Below, in pieces: positions 53,067 through 62,057 of a stretch of DNA of 64,000 nt. Source of the DNA: Paenibacillus sinopodophylli. Its GTDB lineage: Bacteria; Bacillota; Bacilli; Paenibacillales; Paenibacillaceae. The notes below the pieces were generated by a model. The model had not been told where the DNA came from, did not search any database, and worked only from the letters and a program-made list of their open reading frames with translations. A program made the position numbers and the translations under genes. Position 1 is the stretch's first letter, and each line of letters opens with the position of its first letter. Location of the stretch: NCBI RefSeq assembly GCF_005930355.1, contig NZ_VDBO01000004.1, forward strand, positions 351,923 through 415,922, written 5' to 3'.

Positions 53067-54002
53067 CTAGTCCTCCTTCTTAAAAAATCCGAGCACATTT
53101 AATTGCAGCATACTGACAAGCAGTGTAATCGCGAGCAGCGTAATGCCAATAGTCGAGCCGAAGCCCAAATCGAAATATTGGAATCCTTGCTGATAGATGT
53201 AACCAACCATCGTGAGGCCAATATTTTGCGGTGACCCTCTGCTCCCCCACAGCATAAAGCTTTCTGTAAACATCGCATAGCCGCCATAAATCGTAATGGT
53301 AAACACGTAGATCGTGATTGGACGCAATAGCGGGATCGTAATTTTCCGAAACTTGCTCATCGTTCCTGCGCCGTCCATGTCTGCTGATTCGTAAAGCTCG
53401 CGCGGAATGCTCTGTAGTGCGGAGAGGAAATACAAAATATTGATGCCTGCCCAGCGCCATGTAGCAAGCACAACTAATGCAAACATACTTAGCGAGGAGC
53501 TTAATAGCCATTTCTGGCTATCGAATCCAAATAGCTTAATGAAAGAGTTCATAATGGCGCCATCCAGCTCACTGAAGATTAAGCGGAATATGATACCTGC
53601 CACAACGATGGAGGTCAGTGCCGGAATAAATAGACTCGCACGAAATAGATTTCTAGCGCGCATCATCTTAGCATTCAGAAACACAGCGAGCACCAGCGGC
53701 AGCGGTATGAGGACAAGCAGCGTCCAGAACGTATACTTTGTGCTGTTAAGCAAAGCTTTGAAGAAATCAGGATTCAGCAGTCTCTTATAATTATCTAGCC
53801 CAATAAAAGCGACATCTCCGGGAAGAACCCGTTGGAAGCTCATGATAATTGCGTTAATTAACGGATAAGAAAAGAATATGAGAAACGATAAAATAAAAGG
53901 CAGAATAAAGAGATATGGCGCCAGCTTCTGCCCATTGGGCATTCTATGCTTAATGGGGCGGCTGCTTCTCTGCCCTTGTGTGGCTTGCTTGCCGGCATTC
54001 AT
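53067..54002 (-). CDS. Sugar ABC transporter permease, MalF/UgpA type
   Basis: 311 residues with a basic N-terminus and six helices. The EAA loop reads ESADMDGAGTMSKFRKITIPL. The ATG at 54002 follows GTAGGAGTG. Together with its partner it forms the channel for the arabinose-oligosaccharide transporter inferred from the neighbouring GH127. Confidence 0.92.
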   Translation of the reverse strand: MNAGKQATQGQRSSRPIKHRMPNGQKLAPYLFILPFILSFLIFFSYPLINAIIMSFQRVLPGDVAFIGLDNYKRLLNPDFFKALLNSTKYTFWTLLVLIPLPLVLAVFLNAKMMRARNLFRASLFIPALTSIVVAGIIFRLIFSELDGAIMNSFIKLFGFDSQKWLLSSSLSMFALVVLATWRWAGINILYFLSALQSIPRELYESADMDGAGTMSKFRKITIPLLRPITIYVFTITIYGGYAMFTESFMLWGSRGSPQNIGLTMVGYIYQQGFQYFDLGFGSTIGITLLAITLLVSMLQLNVLGFFKKED

Positions 54003-54100
54003 ATTTGTCTCACTCCTACGAAATCAGTTGCAAACGGTCGGTCGGCACGCACTATCATCTTGCCTGCTGGTCATGCCGACCGTCGCTGCACGATTTATTT

Positions 54101-54197
54101 AAAATATAGGAAAGTATATTATTTCGCCATTCTTTCTCTATATTTCACAGTCAAAGCTCCTTCAGCGTCTAATGGACGCCGAAGGCGTTTTTGCTTG
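54101..54197 (-). repeat. Interspersed two-hairpin repeat, copy C
   Basis: 97 bp in the opposite orientation to A and B. On the minus strand the GC-rich hairpin CTTCGGCGTC-N5-GACGCTGAAG comes first, then the core ATATAGAGAAAG...ACTTTCCTATAT. It is located between the binding-protein and permease genes of the GH127 operon. Confidence 0.72.
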
Positions 54198-54208
54198 ACT
54201 AGAACGAA

Positions 54209-55564
54209 TTATTGGCCTACATCCTTGCGGAGCGTCTCGGCTGCTTTCTTAATAACCGTCTCTGGATCTTCGCCGAATTGAAAGATTTTAGGTATAATTT
54301 CGTTACGAACCGCGTCGAATACTTTCGGCGACGTTTCGCGAATATTAACTGGATAAATCTCATCCTTAATTTCAGTCAGCGTTGCAAAAATATCCGTTCC
54401 GAAGTATTCTGTGAATTTATTAGGCTCAGACATTGCTGGATCGCTCCATACCTCTGTACGGATCGGGTCCATACCCAGCTGTTTCCAAACTTGAAGGTTA
54501 CCTTCTTTGGAAAGCTTTGCGTACGCTAGGAATTGTTTCGACAGATCCAAAGCTTTGGTCTGATTCGTAATCGAAAGTCCCGTACCACCCATACCTGCCG
54601 AGCGATTGCCGCCTACTTCCCATGCCGGCATCGGACGAATAATCATTTTGCCTTTCAGATCAGGCATTTCATCCGTGAAGCGGTTCATAAACCAGAATGG
54701 CATAAATACTGCTGCTGCTCCTCCGCCATTCATGAACGCTTTGTACTCCGGCGTATCATGGCCTGTTCCTGGCGATATCCCTGCTATCTTCTCATCAACC
54801 AGTTTCTTAAAGAATGTCATCGCTTGAATATTGCGCGGATCATCTACTGTGATTTCACCATTCGGGCCTACTTGATCAGATTTCATTTGGTTGATGGCTG
54901 GCCACCATGACCAGTTGCCCGCGCCTTCGAATGTAATGAACGGTACGCCTGTTTTCTCTGCCACTGTTTTTCCGAGCGTTTCGACATCACTCCACAGCTT
55001 GATATCATCTGGATTAACGCCTGCTTTGTCCATCAGCTCTTTGTTGTAATACATAACCGTTGCCCCTACGTGAAGGTCAACGCCATAATATTTGCCGTCT
55101 TTGCTATAAATATCGACGCGCGATTTCACGATGTTCGGAATTTCCGGCTCTACAATGTCGTTTAGCTCAACCAGTTGAACATTGCCTTTCATGTAGTTCG
55201 GAAATTTACTTTGCTCAATATCGACCAAATCCGGAGCGCCTTCCCCCGATTGAAGGGCAAGCAGCAAGCGAGTATGCATATCGTCGTATGGAATATTTTG
55301 CGCATCAAGCTCGATCGGCTTGTCTGGATTGTTCTTGTTCCATTCAGCCGCCATAAAGTTGTAGAAGTCAGCATGCTGCTGAACGAAGGTCCATAAAGTC
55401 AGCTTCGTTGGCTCAGCTGCCTGCGGAGCTTCTGTATTAGCTGCCCCCGTCTCGGCTGCTGTCGGTTTTGCATTCGAACCGTTATTGTTGTTGCCCCCGC
55501 ATGCTGTCAATGCAGCTGTTAGAAATAAAGTCAGTGCCGTTAAAGCGATTCCTGTCTTGCGCAT
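54209..55564 (-). CDS. Extracellular sugar-binding lipoprotein of the GH127 locus
   Basis: 451 residues: a signal peptide with lipobox LTAC (Cys22), an Asn/Ala/Glu linker, then a family-1 binding protein (LTLWTFVQQHADFYNFMAAEWN, YYNKELMDKAGVNPDDIKLW, AGVNP region). It delivers the substrate to the two permeases downstream. GGGGGAT precedes the ATG. Its upstream region carries a perfect LacI-type operator. Confidence 0.92.
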   Translation of the reverse strand: MRKTGIALTALTLFLTAALTACGGNNNNGSNAKPTAAETGAANTEAPQAAEPTKLTLWTFVQQHADFYNFMAAEWNKNNPDKPIELDAQNIPYDDMHTRLLLALQSGEGAPDLVDIEQSKFPNYMKGNVQLVELNDIVEPEIPNIVKSRVDIYSKDGKYYGVDLHVGATVMYYNKELMDKAGVNPDDIKLWSDVETLGKTVAEKTGVPFITFEGAGNWSWWPAINQMKSDQVGPNGEITVDDPRNIQAMTFFKKLVDEKIAGISPGTGHDTPEYKAFMNGGGAAAVFMPFWFMNRFTDEMPDLKGKMIIRPMPAWEVGGNRSAGMGGTGLSITNQTKALDLSKQFLAYAKLSKEGNLQVWKQLGMDPIRTEVWSDPAMSEPNKFTEYFGTDIFATLTEIKDEIYPVNIRETSPKVFDAVRNEIIPKIFQFGEDPETVIKKAAETLRKDVGQ

Positions 55565-55641
55565 TCCATCATCCCCCGAGTTGATTTTATATGCTCAATC
55601 CTATCGGATTATAGCCAGCAGTAAGGTAAGCGTTCCCATTG

Positions 55642-55663
55642 TTAATCTAAACGTTTAGATTAA
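55642..55663. promoter_or_regulatory. LacI-family operator O1
   Basis: A perfect 22-bp palindrome, half-site TTAATCTAAAC, centred on the CpG of AAACGTTT. It lies between lacI and the binding-protein gene, about 80 bases upstream of the latter's start. A TATAAT box lies between the operator and that gene. Confidence 0.8.
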
Positions 55664-55672
55664 TTCCTAAAA

Positions 55673-55692
55673 AAAAAGGTTTTCACCTTTTT
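55673..55692 (-). terminator. Terminator of the LacI-type regulator gene
   Basis: AAAAAGGT and ACCTTTTT form the stem, with a GAAA tetraloop on the minus strand, followed by a long T-run. It overlaps the stop codon. Confidence 0.8.
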
Positions 55693-56720
55693 GGCGGAGC
55701 TACTGAATCCCTTTCAATTAACCTGCACATCGGCTTAGGGCTAACTGTAGCTTCTTCTCCTTGCAGCATGCGTGATAATGCATCCATCGCTTGGTAACCA
55801 ATCTCATGAAGCGGCAAATCCATCGTCGTAATTCTCGGCATTAAATATTCACTAAATTCACGGTTGTCAAAGCCAATCAAGGACAACTGCTCTGGAATCG
55901 CTACATTCATTTCCAACGCCGCCCGCAAAACGCCTACTGCCATTACGTCATTCATGGATACGATCGCCGTCGGCGGCTCAGGCAACGACAATAATTCCTT
56001 CGTTAAGCGATAACCTGATTCTGCCTCCCAATCGCCCATTTTGATTAACAATGGATCAAATGGCAGTTGAAACTCAGTGACTGCTTTATAAAATCCGTTA
56101 AACCGCAACCGCGAAGGGATCGAATCCATGACTCCGCTTATGATTGCAATACGGGAATGCCCTTGTTCTACCAAATAGCTCATAGCCTCGTAAGATGCTT
56201 GCTCATCATCATATTGAATGGACGGATCATTCTGCGTGTAGCAGTAAGTGTACACAATCGGCTTACCGTCTGTATCGCACAATCCTGATAGATCACGAGG
56301 ATGAACGCCAATGTAGATAATACCTTCTACTTGCTTGCTTAACAACTCAGATACCGCATTCTCTGCATACTGCCGATAGGTGTTCATGTCGTCGAAGCTT
56401 CGTCCAATTCGTTTGTCCAACCTAAGGTTCGTCAGCAAAATATGCATATCGAGCCGATCAGCACAATCGTTAATGCCGTCTATGATTTCGGGCACATTGA
56501 AGACGGTAACATCTTCTGCGATAACGCCTATCGTGTTTGTTCGCCTGCGTTTCAAGCTTTGAGCAGCATTATTTGGCTTGTAATTCATCTCTTCAATGAC
56601 TTGCAGCACACGCTCACGCGTGTTTTGCTTCACATTACGAGTCCCGTTTAATACATAGGATACTGTCGCTGTTGATACCTGAGCCTTGGCGGCGATGTCT
56701 TTAATGCTTATGTTGGACAA
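55683..56720 (-). CDS. LacI-family transcriptional regulator
   Basis: 345 residues. The N-terminal HTH and hinge helix (ISIKDIAAKAQVSTATVSYVLNGTRNVKQNTRERVLQ) precede a periplasmic-binding-like sensor domain (NTIGVIAEDVTVFNVPEIIDG, TAIVSMNDVMAVGVLRAALE). TTG at 56720 is the likely start, with GGGGTG five bases upstream. Operators O1 and O2 indicate control of the sugar-import operon and of its own gene. Confidence 0.92.
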   Translation of the reverse strand: MSNISIKDIAAKAQVSTATVSYVLNGTRNVKQNTRERVLQVIEEMNYKPNNAAQSLKRRRTNTIGVIAEDVTVFNVPEIIDGINDCADRLDMHILLTNLRLDKRIGRSFDDMNTYRQYAENAVSELLSKQVEGIIYIGVHPRDLSGLCDTDGKPIVYTYCYTQNDPSIQYDDEQASYEAMSYLVEQGHSRIAIISGVMDSIPSRLRFNGFYKAVTEFQLPFDPLLIKMGDWEAESGYRLTKELLSLPEPPTAIVSMNDVMAVGVLRAALEMNVAIPEQLSLIGFDNREFSEYLMPRITTMDLPLHEIGYQAMDALSRMLQGEEATVSPKPMCRLIERDSVAPPKR

Positions 56721-56735
56721 GCGAGCACCCCTTTT

Positions 56736-56751
56736 ATTTAAACGTTTAGAT
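56736..56751. promoter_or_regulatory. LacI-family operator O2
   Basis: ATTTAAACGTTTAGAT shares the core TAAACGTTTA with O1 and has one mismatched pair. It lies 16 bases upstream of the lacI start, suggesting autorepression. Confidence 0.7.
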
Positions 56752-56803
56752 TTCTATAATCTGGTTATATCATAGGAAGCCCATATTGTGCAAGCGCTTT
56801 TTT

Positions 56804-57003
56804 AAAAATATAGGAAAGTATATCATTTCACCAACTTTCTCTATATTTCTACGCAAAACGGTAGCTTAACGGCCAAAGGACTACGATATCCGTTTCAATT
56901 TGAAATATAAGAATTTATAAGTTTGTTAGCTTATATAAAGGGCTTATATTTCACCCTCAAAGCTGCTTCAGTGTCTAAGAGACGCCGAAGTCGTTTTTGC
57001 TTG
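56804..57003 (-). repeat. Interspersed two-hairpin repeat, copy D (split)
   Basis: The AT-rich core (56804-56852) and the GC-rich hairpin half (56944-57003; CTTCGGCGTC-N5-GACACTGAAG) match copy C but are separated by 91 unrelated bases, or represent two overlapping decayed copies. It fills most of the gap between lacI and htpG. Confidence 0.6.
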
Positions 57004-57025
57004 TTAAAGGAATAAATAAGAAAAA

Positions 57026-57046
57026 CCCGGAGAAAAATCCTCCGGG
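57026..57046 (-). terminator. Terminator of htpG
   Basis: CCCGGAG and CTCCGGG form a 7-bp stem followed by TTTTTCTTATTT on the minus strand. Confidence 0.85.
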
Positions 57047-57057
57047 CTGCCTTGAAA

Positions 57058-58917
57058 TTAAACCATAACTTTACAAATGTCGTTAGTGAATGATACTGGA
57101 TCCTGAATCGGCAAGCCCTCAATAAGCAGTGCTTGATTGTAAAGCAAGCTTGTATAAAGGCCAAGCTTCGCTTGGTCTTTACCATGAGCATCCTTCAGCG
57201 CTGCAAAAATTTCATGGTTAACGTTGATTTCCAGCACCTTGTCCGCCTTAACATCCTGACTGTTCGGCATCGCCTTCAATATTTTTTCCATCTCAATTGT
57301 AACCTCGCCTTCCGTTGAAAGGCATACTGGATGAGATTTCAGACGTTTCGAGGCTTTGACCGCTTTTACTTTATCCTGCAAAATTTCTTTCATTTGCTCA
57401 AAGAGCTCTTTATTCTGCTCCTGCTCCTCGGCCGTTTCCTTGTCCTTCTCGTCAGCTTCAATGCCCAGATCACCGCTTGATACGGACTTAAACTCTTTAT
57501 CCTTATATTTGGCTACGACTTTAATGGCAAACTCATCAATATCGTCCGTGAAATAAAGAATCTCATATCCTTTATCCGATAACATTTCCGTTTGCGGCAA
57601 TCGCTCGATACGCTCAATCGACTCACCAGATGCGTAATAGATATACTTTTGATCTTCGCTCATTCTCGACACATACTCATCAAGCGTAACTAGCTTCTTC
57701 TCTTTGGAGGAGTGGAATAGCAGCAGATCCTGCAGCACATCCTTGTTAGCACCGTAATCGTTGTAGACGCCGAACTTCAACTGTCTGCCGAAGCCTTTGT
57801 AGAAGGTCTCGTATTGCTCACGCTCATCCTTAAGAATACCTAGCAACGCGCTCTTAATTTTGCTATTAATGTTTTTGGCGATCAACTTCAGCTGGCGGTC
57901 ATGCTGCAGCATCTCCCGCGAGATGTTGAGTGATAGATCCTCGGAATCAACCATTCCTTTGACGAAGCTGAAATAATCCGGGAGCAGGTCCGAGCATTTA
58001 TCCATAATGAGCACGCCATTCGAATAAAGCTCCAGCCCTTTCTCGTATTCCTTCGTATAGTAATCGAACGGGGTATTCTCTGGGATATACAGGATCGCGT
58101 TATATACAACCGCACCGTCCGCACTAATATGTAAATGCTTGATCGGTTTATCGAAGCCGTAGCGCTTCTCGAAGTAGAACTGGTCGTAGTCCTCCTGCGT
58201 CAGTTCGTTTTTGTTTTTGCGCCAGATTGGCACCATGCTGTTGACGGTTTGCTCTTCCTGATACTCCTCGAACTCGTTCTCCACATCTGCTTTGGGGCGC
58301 TGGCCCTTCACGTCCATCTTGATCGGATAACGGATAAAATCGGAATATTTCTTAATGATTGATTTCAGACGATACTCCTCGAGGTATTCATCATACTGAT
58401 CATCCTCGGTATTTTCCTTGATGTTAAGCACAATTTCGGTGCCTGCTGTTGCTTTCTCCGCTGGCTCAATCGTATAGCCGTCTGCTCCGGTTGACTCCCA
58501 TTTGAATGCCGTCGTTACAGTAACAACATCCGCCACCATGAATGCAGAGTAGAAACCTACGCCGAACTGGCCGATAATATTATGGCCGTCCTTCAGCTCA
58601 TTCTCCTTCTTGAATGCGAAGGAGCCGCTTTTCGCAATAACGCCGAGGTTGTTCTCAAGCTCCTCTTTCGACATGCCGATGCCTGTATCTGTAATCGTCA
58701 GAGTCCGGCGCTCCTTGTCTGCTGATACCTTGACGTAATAGTCCTCTTTGTTGAATACTAGTTGATCGTCTGTAAGCGCTTTGTAATAAAGCTTGTCAAT
58801 CGCGTCGCTCGCATTCGAGATGAGCTCTCTCAGAAAAATTTCGCGCTGTGTATAAATGGAGTTAATCATCATTTCCAGCAATCGTTTCGATTCTGCTTTG
58901 AACTGTTTTTTGGACAT
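57058..58917 (-). CDS. htpG: Molecular chaperone HtpG (Hsp90)
   Basis: 619 residues. ATPase N-domain motifs are ELISNASDAIDKLYY, DTGIGMSKEELENNLG and GQFGVGFYSAFMVAD; the middle domain has FDYYTKEYEKGLELYSNGVLI and SEDLSLNISREMLQ, and the C-terminal dimer domain follows. It is a cytosolic, ATP-driven folding chaperone. AAGGGG precedes the ATG. A sigma-A promoter and a perfect CIRCE element lie upstream, so HrcA control is expected. Confidence 0.97.
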   Translation of the reverse strand: MSKKQFKAESKRLLEMMINSIYTQREIFLRELISNASDAIDKLYYKALTDDQLVFNKEDYYVKVSADKERRTLTITDTGIGMSKEELENNLGVIAKSGSFAFKKENELKDGHNIIGQFGVGFYSAFMVADVVTVTTAFKWESTGADGYTIEPAEKATAGTEIVLNIKENTEDDQYDEYLEEYRLKSIIKKYSDFIRYPIKMDVKGQRPKADVENEFEEYQEEQTVNSMVPIWRKNKNELTQEDYDQFYFEKRYGFDKPIKHLHISADGAVVYNAILYIPENTPFDYYTKEYEKGLELYSNGVLIMDKCSDLLPDYFSFVKGMVDSEDLSLNISREMLQHDRQLKLIAKNINSKIKSALLGILKDEREQYETFYKGFGRQLKFGVYNDYGANKDVLQDLLLFHSSKEKKLVTLDEYVSRMSEDQKYIYYASGESIERIERLPQTEMLSDKGYEILYFTDDIDEFAIKVVAKYKDKEFKSVSSGDLGIEADEKDKETAEEQEQNKELFEQMKEILQDKVKAVKASKRLKSHPVCLSTEGEVTIEMEKILKAMPNSQDVKADKVLEINVNHEIFAALKDAHGKDQAKLGLYTSLLYNQALLIEGLPIQDPVSFTNDICKVMV

Positions 58918-59010
58918 GGATAGATCCCCTTCCCATTGTTTGGTTATTTAAGCTTTCTGGATACATGAGCGGAGGGCTTAGCCTCGTTACGTAAACCGTC
59001 ACTCTCTATA

Positions 59011-59037
59011 TTAGCACTCATACTCTCTGAGTGCTAA
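59011..59037. promoter_or_regulatory. CIRCE element (HrcA operator) upstream of htpG
   Basis: TTAGCACTC-N9-GAGTGCTAA, a perfect match to the CIRCE consensus. It lies about 95 bases upstream of the htpG start and just downstream of the promoter. Confidence 0.97.
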
Positions 59038-59047
59038 TCCCTCTTTC

Positions 59048-59077
59048 TATATATCATAAACTATTTTTCAATGTCAA
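59048..59077 (-). promoter_or_regulatory. Sigma-A promoter of htpG
   Basis: Minus-strand TTGACA (59072-59077), an 18-base spacer and TATATA (59048-59053). CIRCE begins about ten bases downstream, the usual arrangement for HrcA repression. Confidence 0.75.
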
Positions 59078-59106
59078 CCTCGTTTACCATATTTCCCATA
59101 AAAAGA

Positions 59107-59139
59107 AGCTGCCTGCAGGCAGCAAACCCGCAGACAGCT
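59107..59139 (-). terminator. Terminator of the glycosyltransferase operon
   Basis: On the minus strand AGCTGTCTGC pairs with GCAGGCAGCT (one wobble), followed by TCTTTTTATGG. An embedded 16-bp palindrome (GCTGCCTGCAGGCAGC) offers an alternative fold. Confidence 0.75.
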
Positions 59140-59152
59140 CTATTCCTAAACT

Positions 59153-60211
59153 TTAGAACATTCCTTCCTCGAATGGTCGTTCGAGCAGCTTGCGATATTG
59201 GCTTTGATGCGCATAGAACCGCTCGCGGATCACATTCGCTTCCTTCTCGATTCTACCTACACAATCGATAATACCCGAGCTTAGCTGGTCGTCTCCGGTT
59301 GAGAGCACATAATTAGATAATCCGATCGATAATCCGAAATCAATACATTTAAAACGATAGCCTAGGCTTACAAACGGCACGCCGGCAGCAGCAGAGATGT
59401 AACTGGCATGCAGCTTGAAATTAATCGTAAACGCATAGCTCTTGAGCTTCTCAAGCAGATCCTCGTGATGGTGCAGCACGAGATCAAGCTCGACGTTCTG
59501 GGAATCTCCCAGCTTCGCGTACAGCCGCTTGCAAGCCTCTCTGTCCGGTCCCCACACCGAGAAGATATTAACCCGGTATCCTTGCTTGATCAGCTCTCGC
59601 AGCGCTTCAATCACATGCTGTTCTACCTTCTCCTCGCTGCCCCCGAAGATTCGGTTATAGGCTGTTCCCCAGTTCACACCGATCGTACGGCTTCGCTTAG
59701 AACGGCTGACTGGAGATGGGGCAGGAAGCAGAAATGCTGGGTCCCCGCTTATAATGGCATGCTTCGCAGAGACGCCTGAGTCCTCCAGAAACTGATAGGA
59801 TAACGGGCCTCTCACCCCGAAAAATTCGGATAGCCGAGCCAGCTCCGCCAGTTTCTCATTCGTTCCGGCATTCTCTGCCGTGTATGCCAGATTGGCCTTC
59901 ACTTTTCCGTAATTATCCAGTACGGGGTAGTCCTGTCGATCATGACCGCTTCCCCATATGATTACTTTCTTTTTCTTCAATGCCGCCTGATAGGCTACGT
60001 CGATATAACCTGGAATTAAAAGTGATCCTCCTCCGAGGACTACCGTATCATAAGGATCAGGATTCCGAATGTCAACGCCGGGAATCGACGGTATGACATC
60101 ATATTTCTTGTCCGGCAGATAAGCTCTGCACAAATCACGGAACAAGAGCCACATCAGCTCATCACCAACATTGTTAAATCCAATCCATCCTACATATAGA
60201 ATCCTTTTCAT
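59153..60211 (-). CDS. Polysaccharide pyruvyl transferase family protein
   Basis: 352 residues: YVGWIGFNNVGDELMWLLF at the N-terminus, VVLGGGSLLIPGYI, FGVRGPLSYQFLEDSGV, ISGDPAFLLP, FKLHASYISAAAGVPFVSLGY. These are the landmarks of the PS_pyruv_trans family (CsaB relatives), which transfer pyruvyl ketals to surface glycans. It is last of five minus-strand genes with glycosyltransferases. Ketalisation of the glycan made by its neighbours is the natural inference. SLH domains, like those of the protein at 6.4-10.7 kb, need pyruvylated polymer, but there is no evidence that this gene provides it. Confidence 0.87.
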   Translation of the reverse strand: MKRILYVGWIGFNNVGDELMWLLFRDLCRAYLPDKKYDVIPSIPGVDIRNPDPYDTVVLGGGSLLIPGYIDVAYQAALKKKKVIIWGSGHDRQDYPVLDNYGKVKANLAYTAENAGTNEKLAELARLSEFFGVRGPLSYQFLEDSGVSAKHAIISGDPAFLLPAPSPVSRSKRSRTIGVNWGTAYNRIFGGSEEKVEQHVIEALRELIKQGYRVNIFSVWGPDREACKRLYAKLGDSQNVELDLVLHHHEDLLEKLKSYAFTINFKLHASYISAAAGVPFVSLGYRFKCIDFGLSIGLSNYVLSTGDDQLSSGIIDCVGRIEKEANVIRERFYAHQSQYRKLLERPFEEGMF

Positions 60212-60224
60212 AGCATACCGCCCT

Positions 60225-61349
60225 TCATGATGTTTCGCCGTTTGCTGAACGATACACGTCCATCACTTGATGAATAATCGAATCGATATGGAAGGTGTGC
60301 TCAACCCAGCGCTTTCCTTCTGCGCCTAGTGACTGCATTCTTGCGGGGCTGCGGCAGCCCTCTCCAATCTCACTCGCAAACAAATACCTTGAATAAGCTG
60401 CATTCGATCCGTGATCGCCAAAATATTGCTTCCACGCCTGCTCATAACTGCTTGGCTCGACCCAGCCGAAATAACCGTGGTTGCCGATAGCCAGAACCGG
60501 CTTGCCGCAAGCCATCGCTTCAAGCGCAACACGTCCTGTCCCTACTACAATGTCAGCGGCGTTGTAACAGGCGTTCATTTGCGCTTGCTTGCCGATGACA
60601 TGGATAAATTTGCGTCCACACTCCTCCTCTATGAAAGCGGCGAGTGCCTTAATCGCTTCATATTTGGAGCCATCCCCTACGACGATAAGCTCCAGCTTAT
60701 CCCAGCCATATCGGTGCAGATCCTTCATTGCGCGCAGCAGCGTATCGCATGCAGTCGCTTTTCCCCATGCTAATCGACTTGCGTACATAAGCACTACGGC
60801 ATCCTCCGCTATACCAAGCTCCGAACGAAGCTTTATAGAATTGGACGGATAGAACTCCGACAAATCGATGCCGTTCGGCACAACCGTCGAAGGAAAACCT
60901 AAACGCTGCATATAGGCTTGAACAGGCGCACTCACGCTGATGACTGCCTTGGAGTGCTGCATGAGCGTTTTGATACAGCTCTGCGGGTAATAAGTGCCAT
61001 GTGCGGTGAAGACTACTGCTATGCCTAGCTGGCTGGCTGCGCTGGCCGCGAGCAAGCCGGAAGGTGTCTGATGAACATGTACACAATTCACCTCCCGCAC
61101 ACGAATAACATGCTGTATCCTTACCATCCGTGTCGCATCTGCCGATGCTTCTAATCGTGTATAGTCAAACAGAAAGACAGGGCAGCCTGCCTCTTCGAAT
61201 TGCTGGTGCAGCAATCCGTCCGCAGCGATCAACGTTACCTGCTGCCCACTGCGGATTAAAGCTTTGGTCAAACTGAGTACATGCGTTTCCGTGCCTCCGG
61301 CATCCATACTGTCCAGAACCATTAACACGGATAACCGCGAGCTCGTCAT
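60225..61349 (-). CDS. Glycosyltransferase family 4 protein
   Basis: 374 residues with a GT-B fold: SMDAGGTETHVLSLTKALI near the start, VVPNGIDLSEFYP, LMYASRLAWGKATACDTLL, and the donor-binding ADIVVGTGRVALEAMACGKPVLAI. It transfers a sugar from a nucleotide donor. It follows the GT2 gene after six bases and precedes the pyruvyl transferase gene by 13. Confidence 0.92.
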   Translation of the reverse strand: MTSSRLSVLMVLDSMDAGGTETHVLSLTKALIRSGQQVTLIAADGLLHQQFEEAGCPVFLFDYTRLEASADATRMVRIQHVIRVREVNCVHVHQTPSGLLAASAASQLGIAVVFTAHGTYYPQSCIKTLMQHSKAVISVSAPVQAYMQRLGFPSTVVPNGIDLSEFYPSNSIKLRSELGIAEDAVVLMYASRLAWGKATACDTLLRAMKDLHRYGWDKLELIVVGDGSKYEAIKALAAFIEEECGRKFIHVIGKQAQMNACYNAADIVVGTGRVALEAMACGKPVLAIGNHGYFGWVEPSSYEQAWKQYFGDHGSNAAYSRYLFASEIGEGCRSPARMQSLGAEGKRWVEHTFHIDSIIHQVMDVYRSANGETS

Positions 61350-61355
61350 GTCACA

Positions 61356-62057
61356 TCACTCCTTATTTGAATAATAAGCCAATGATCGCTGGCTCTCATG
61401 CAGTCGATAGTAGTAGAGAATTTCTGGAATATTAGCAATTGGATACTTGCTGTGAAGAAATTTGACGATAAATTCATAATCCTCCGCTCCTGTAATTCGC
61501 CGGCTTAACCCGCCTATCTGATCGAAGGCCGCTCCTTTAAACATAATGGTGCCGTGACAGATGCAGTGACCCCCGCTTTGATAAACCTTGCGGATATCCT
61601 CACCATAGTGAAGCCACTTCGCCTGCTCATACAAGCGCCCAACCTCTTCCGAATCTTCGAAGGTAGCATAGCTTGTTCCAACTAATGCCAGATCAGGATG
61701 GCTTTCGAGATATGCAGCCTGTTTCTCCAAGCGCTGAGGATGAGAGAAATCATCGGCATCCTGCACGGCAATATATTGTCCTCGTGCAAGAAAAAGCCCT
61801 GTAGTGACCGCCCCGGCGAAACCCATGTTTCTCGGCAGCCGAACGAGTACGAATGCATCGGTCCCAGCCAATCCATTCTCTTCACACCATGCCTGTACGA
61901 CATCTACCGATCTATCCGTAGAAGCATCGTCGACAAAAATAATTTCCATATCCGCATACGTCTGCCTCTTCAAGCTGTTCAAACATTCAATCAAATACGC
62001 TGCTCGATTATAATTAGTGAGCACAACGCTCACTTTGCCTAGCTCTCGCTGCATCAT
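61356..62057 (-). CDS. Glycosyltransferase family 2 protein (short)
   Basis: 233 residues, GT-A fold: VSVVLTNYNRAAYLIECLNS, IIFVDDASTDRS, the metal-binding AVQDADDFSHPQRLEKQ and GAEDYEFIVKFL. It overlaps the upstream GT2 gene by four bases. Donor and acceptor are unknown. Confidence 0.92.
   Translation of the reverse strand: MMQRELGKVSVVLTNYNRAAYLIECLNSLKRQTYADMEIIFVDDASTDRSVDVVQAWCEENGLAGTDAFVLVRLPRNMGFAGAVTTGLFLARGQYIAVQDADDFSHPQRLEKQAAYLESHPDLALVGTSYATFEDSEEVGRLYEQAKWLHYGEDIRKVYQSGGHCICHGTIMFKGAAFDQIGGLSRRITGAEDYEFIVKFLHSKYPIANIPEILYYYRLHESQRSLAYYSNKE

Noticed and set aside
56785..56800. cre site upstream of lacI (TGCAAGCGCTTTTT)
   Set aside because: It mismatches the consensus at position 3 and lacks the terminal CA. 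It was too weak to list.
59108..59123. 16-bp palindrome GCTGCCTGCAGGCAGC as an operator
   Set aside because: It is better explained as part of the terminator fold at 59107-59139 with its T-run.
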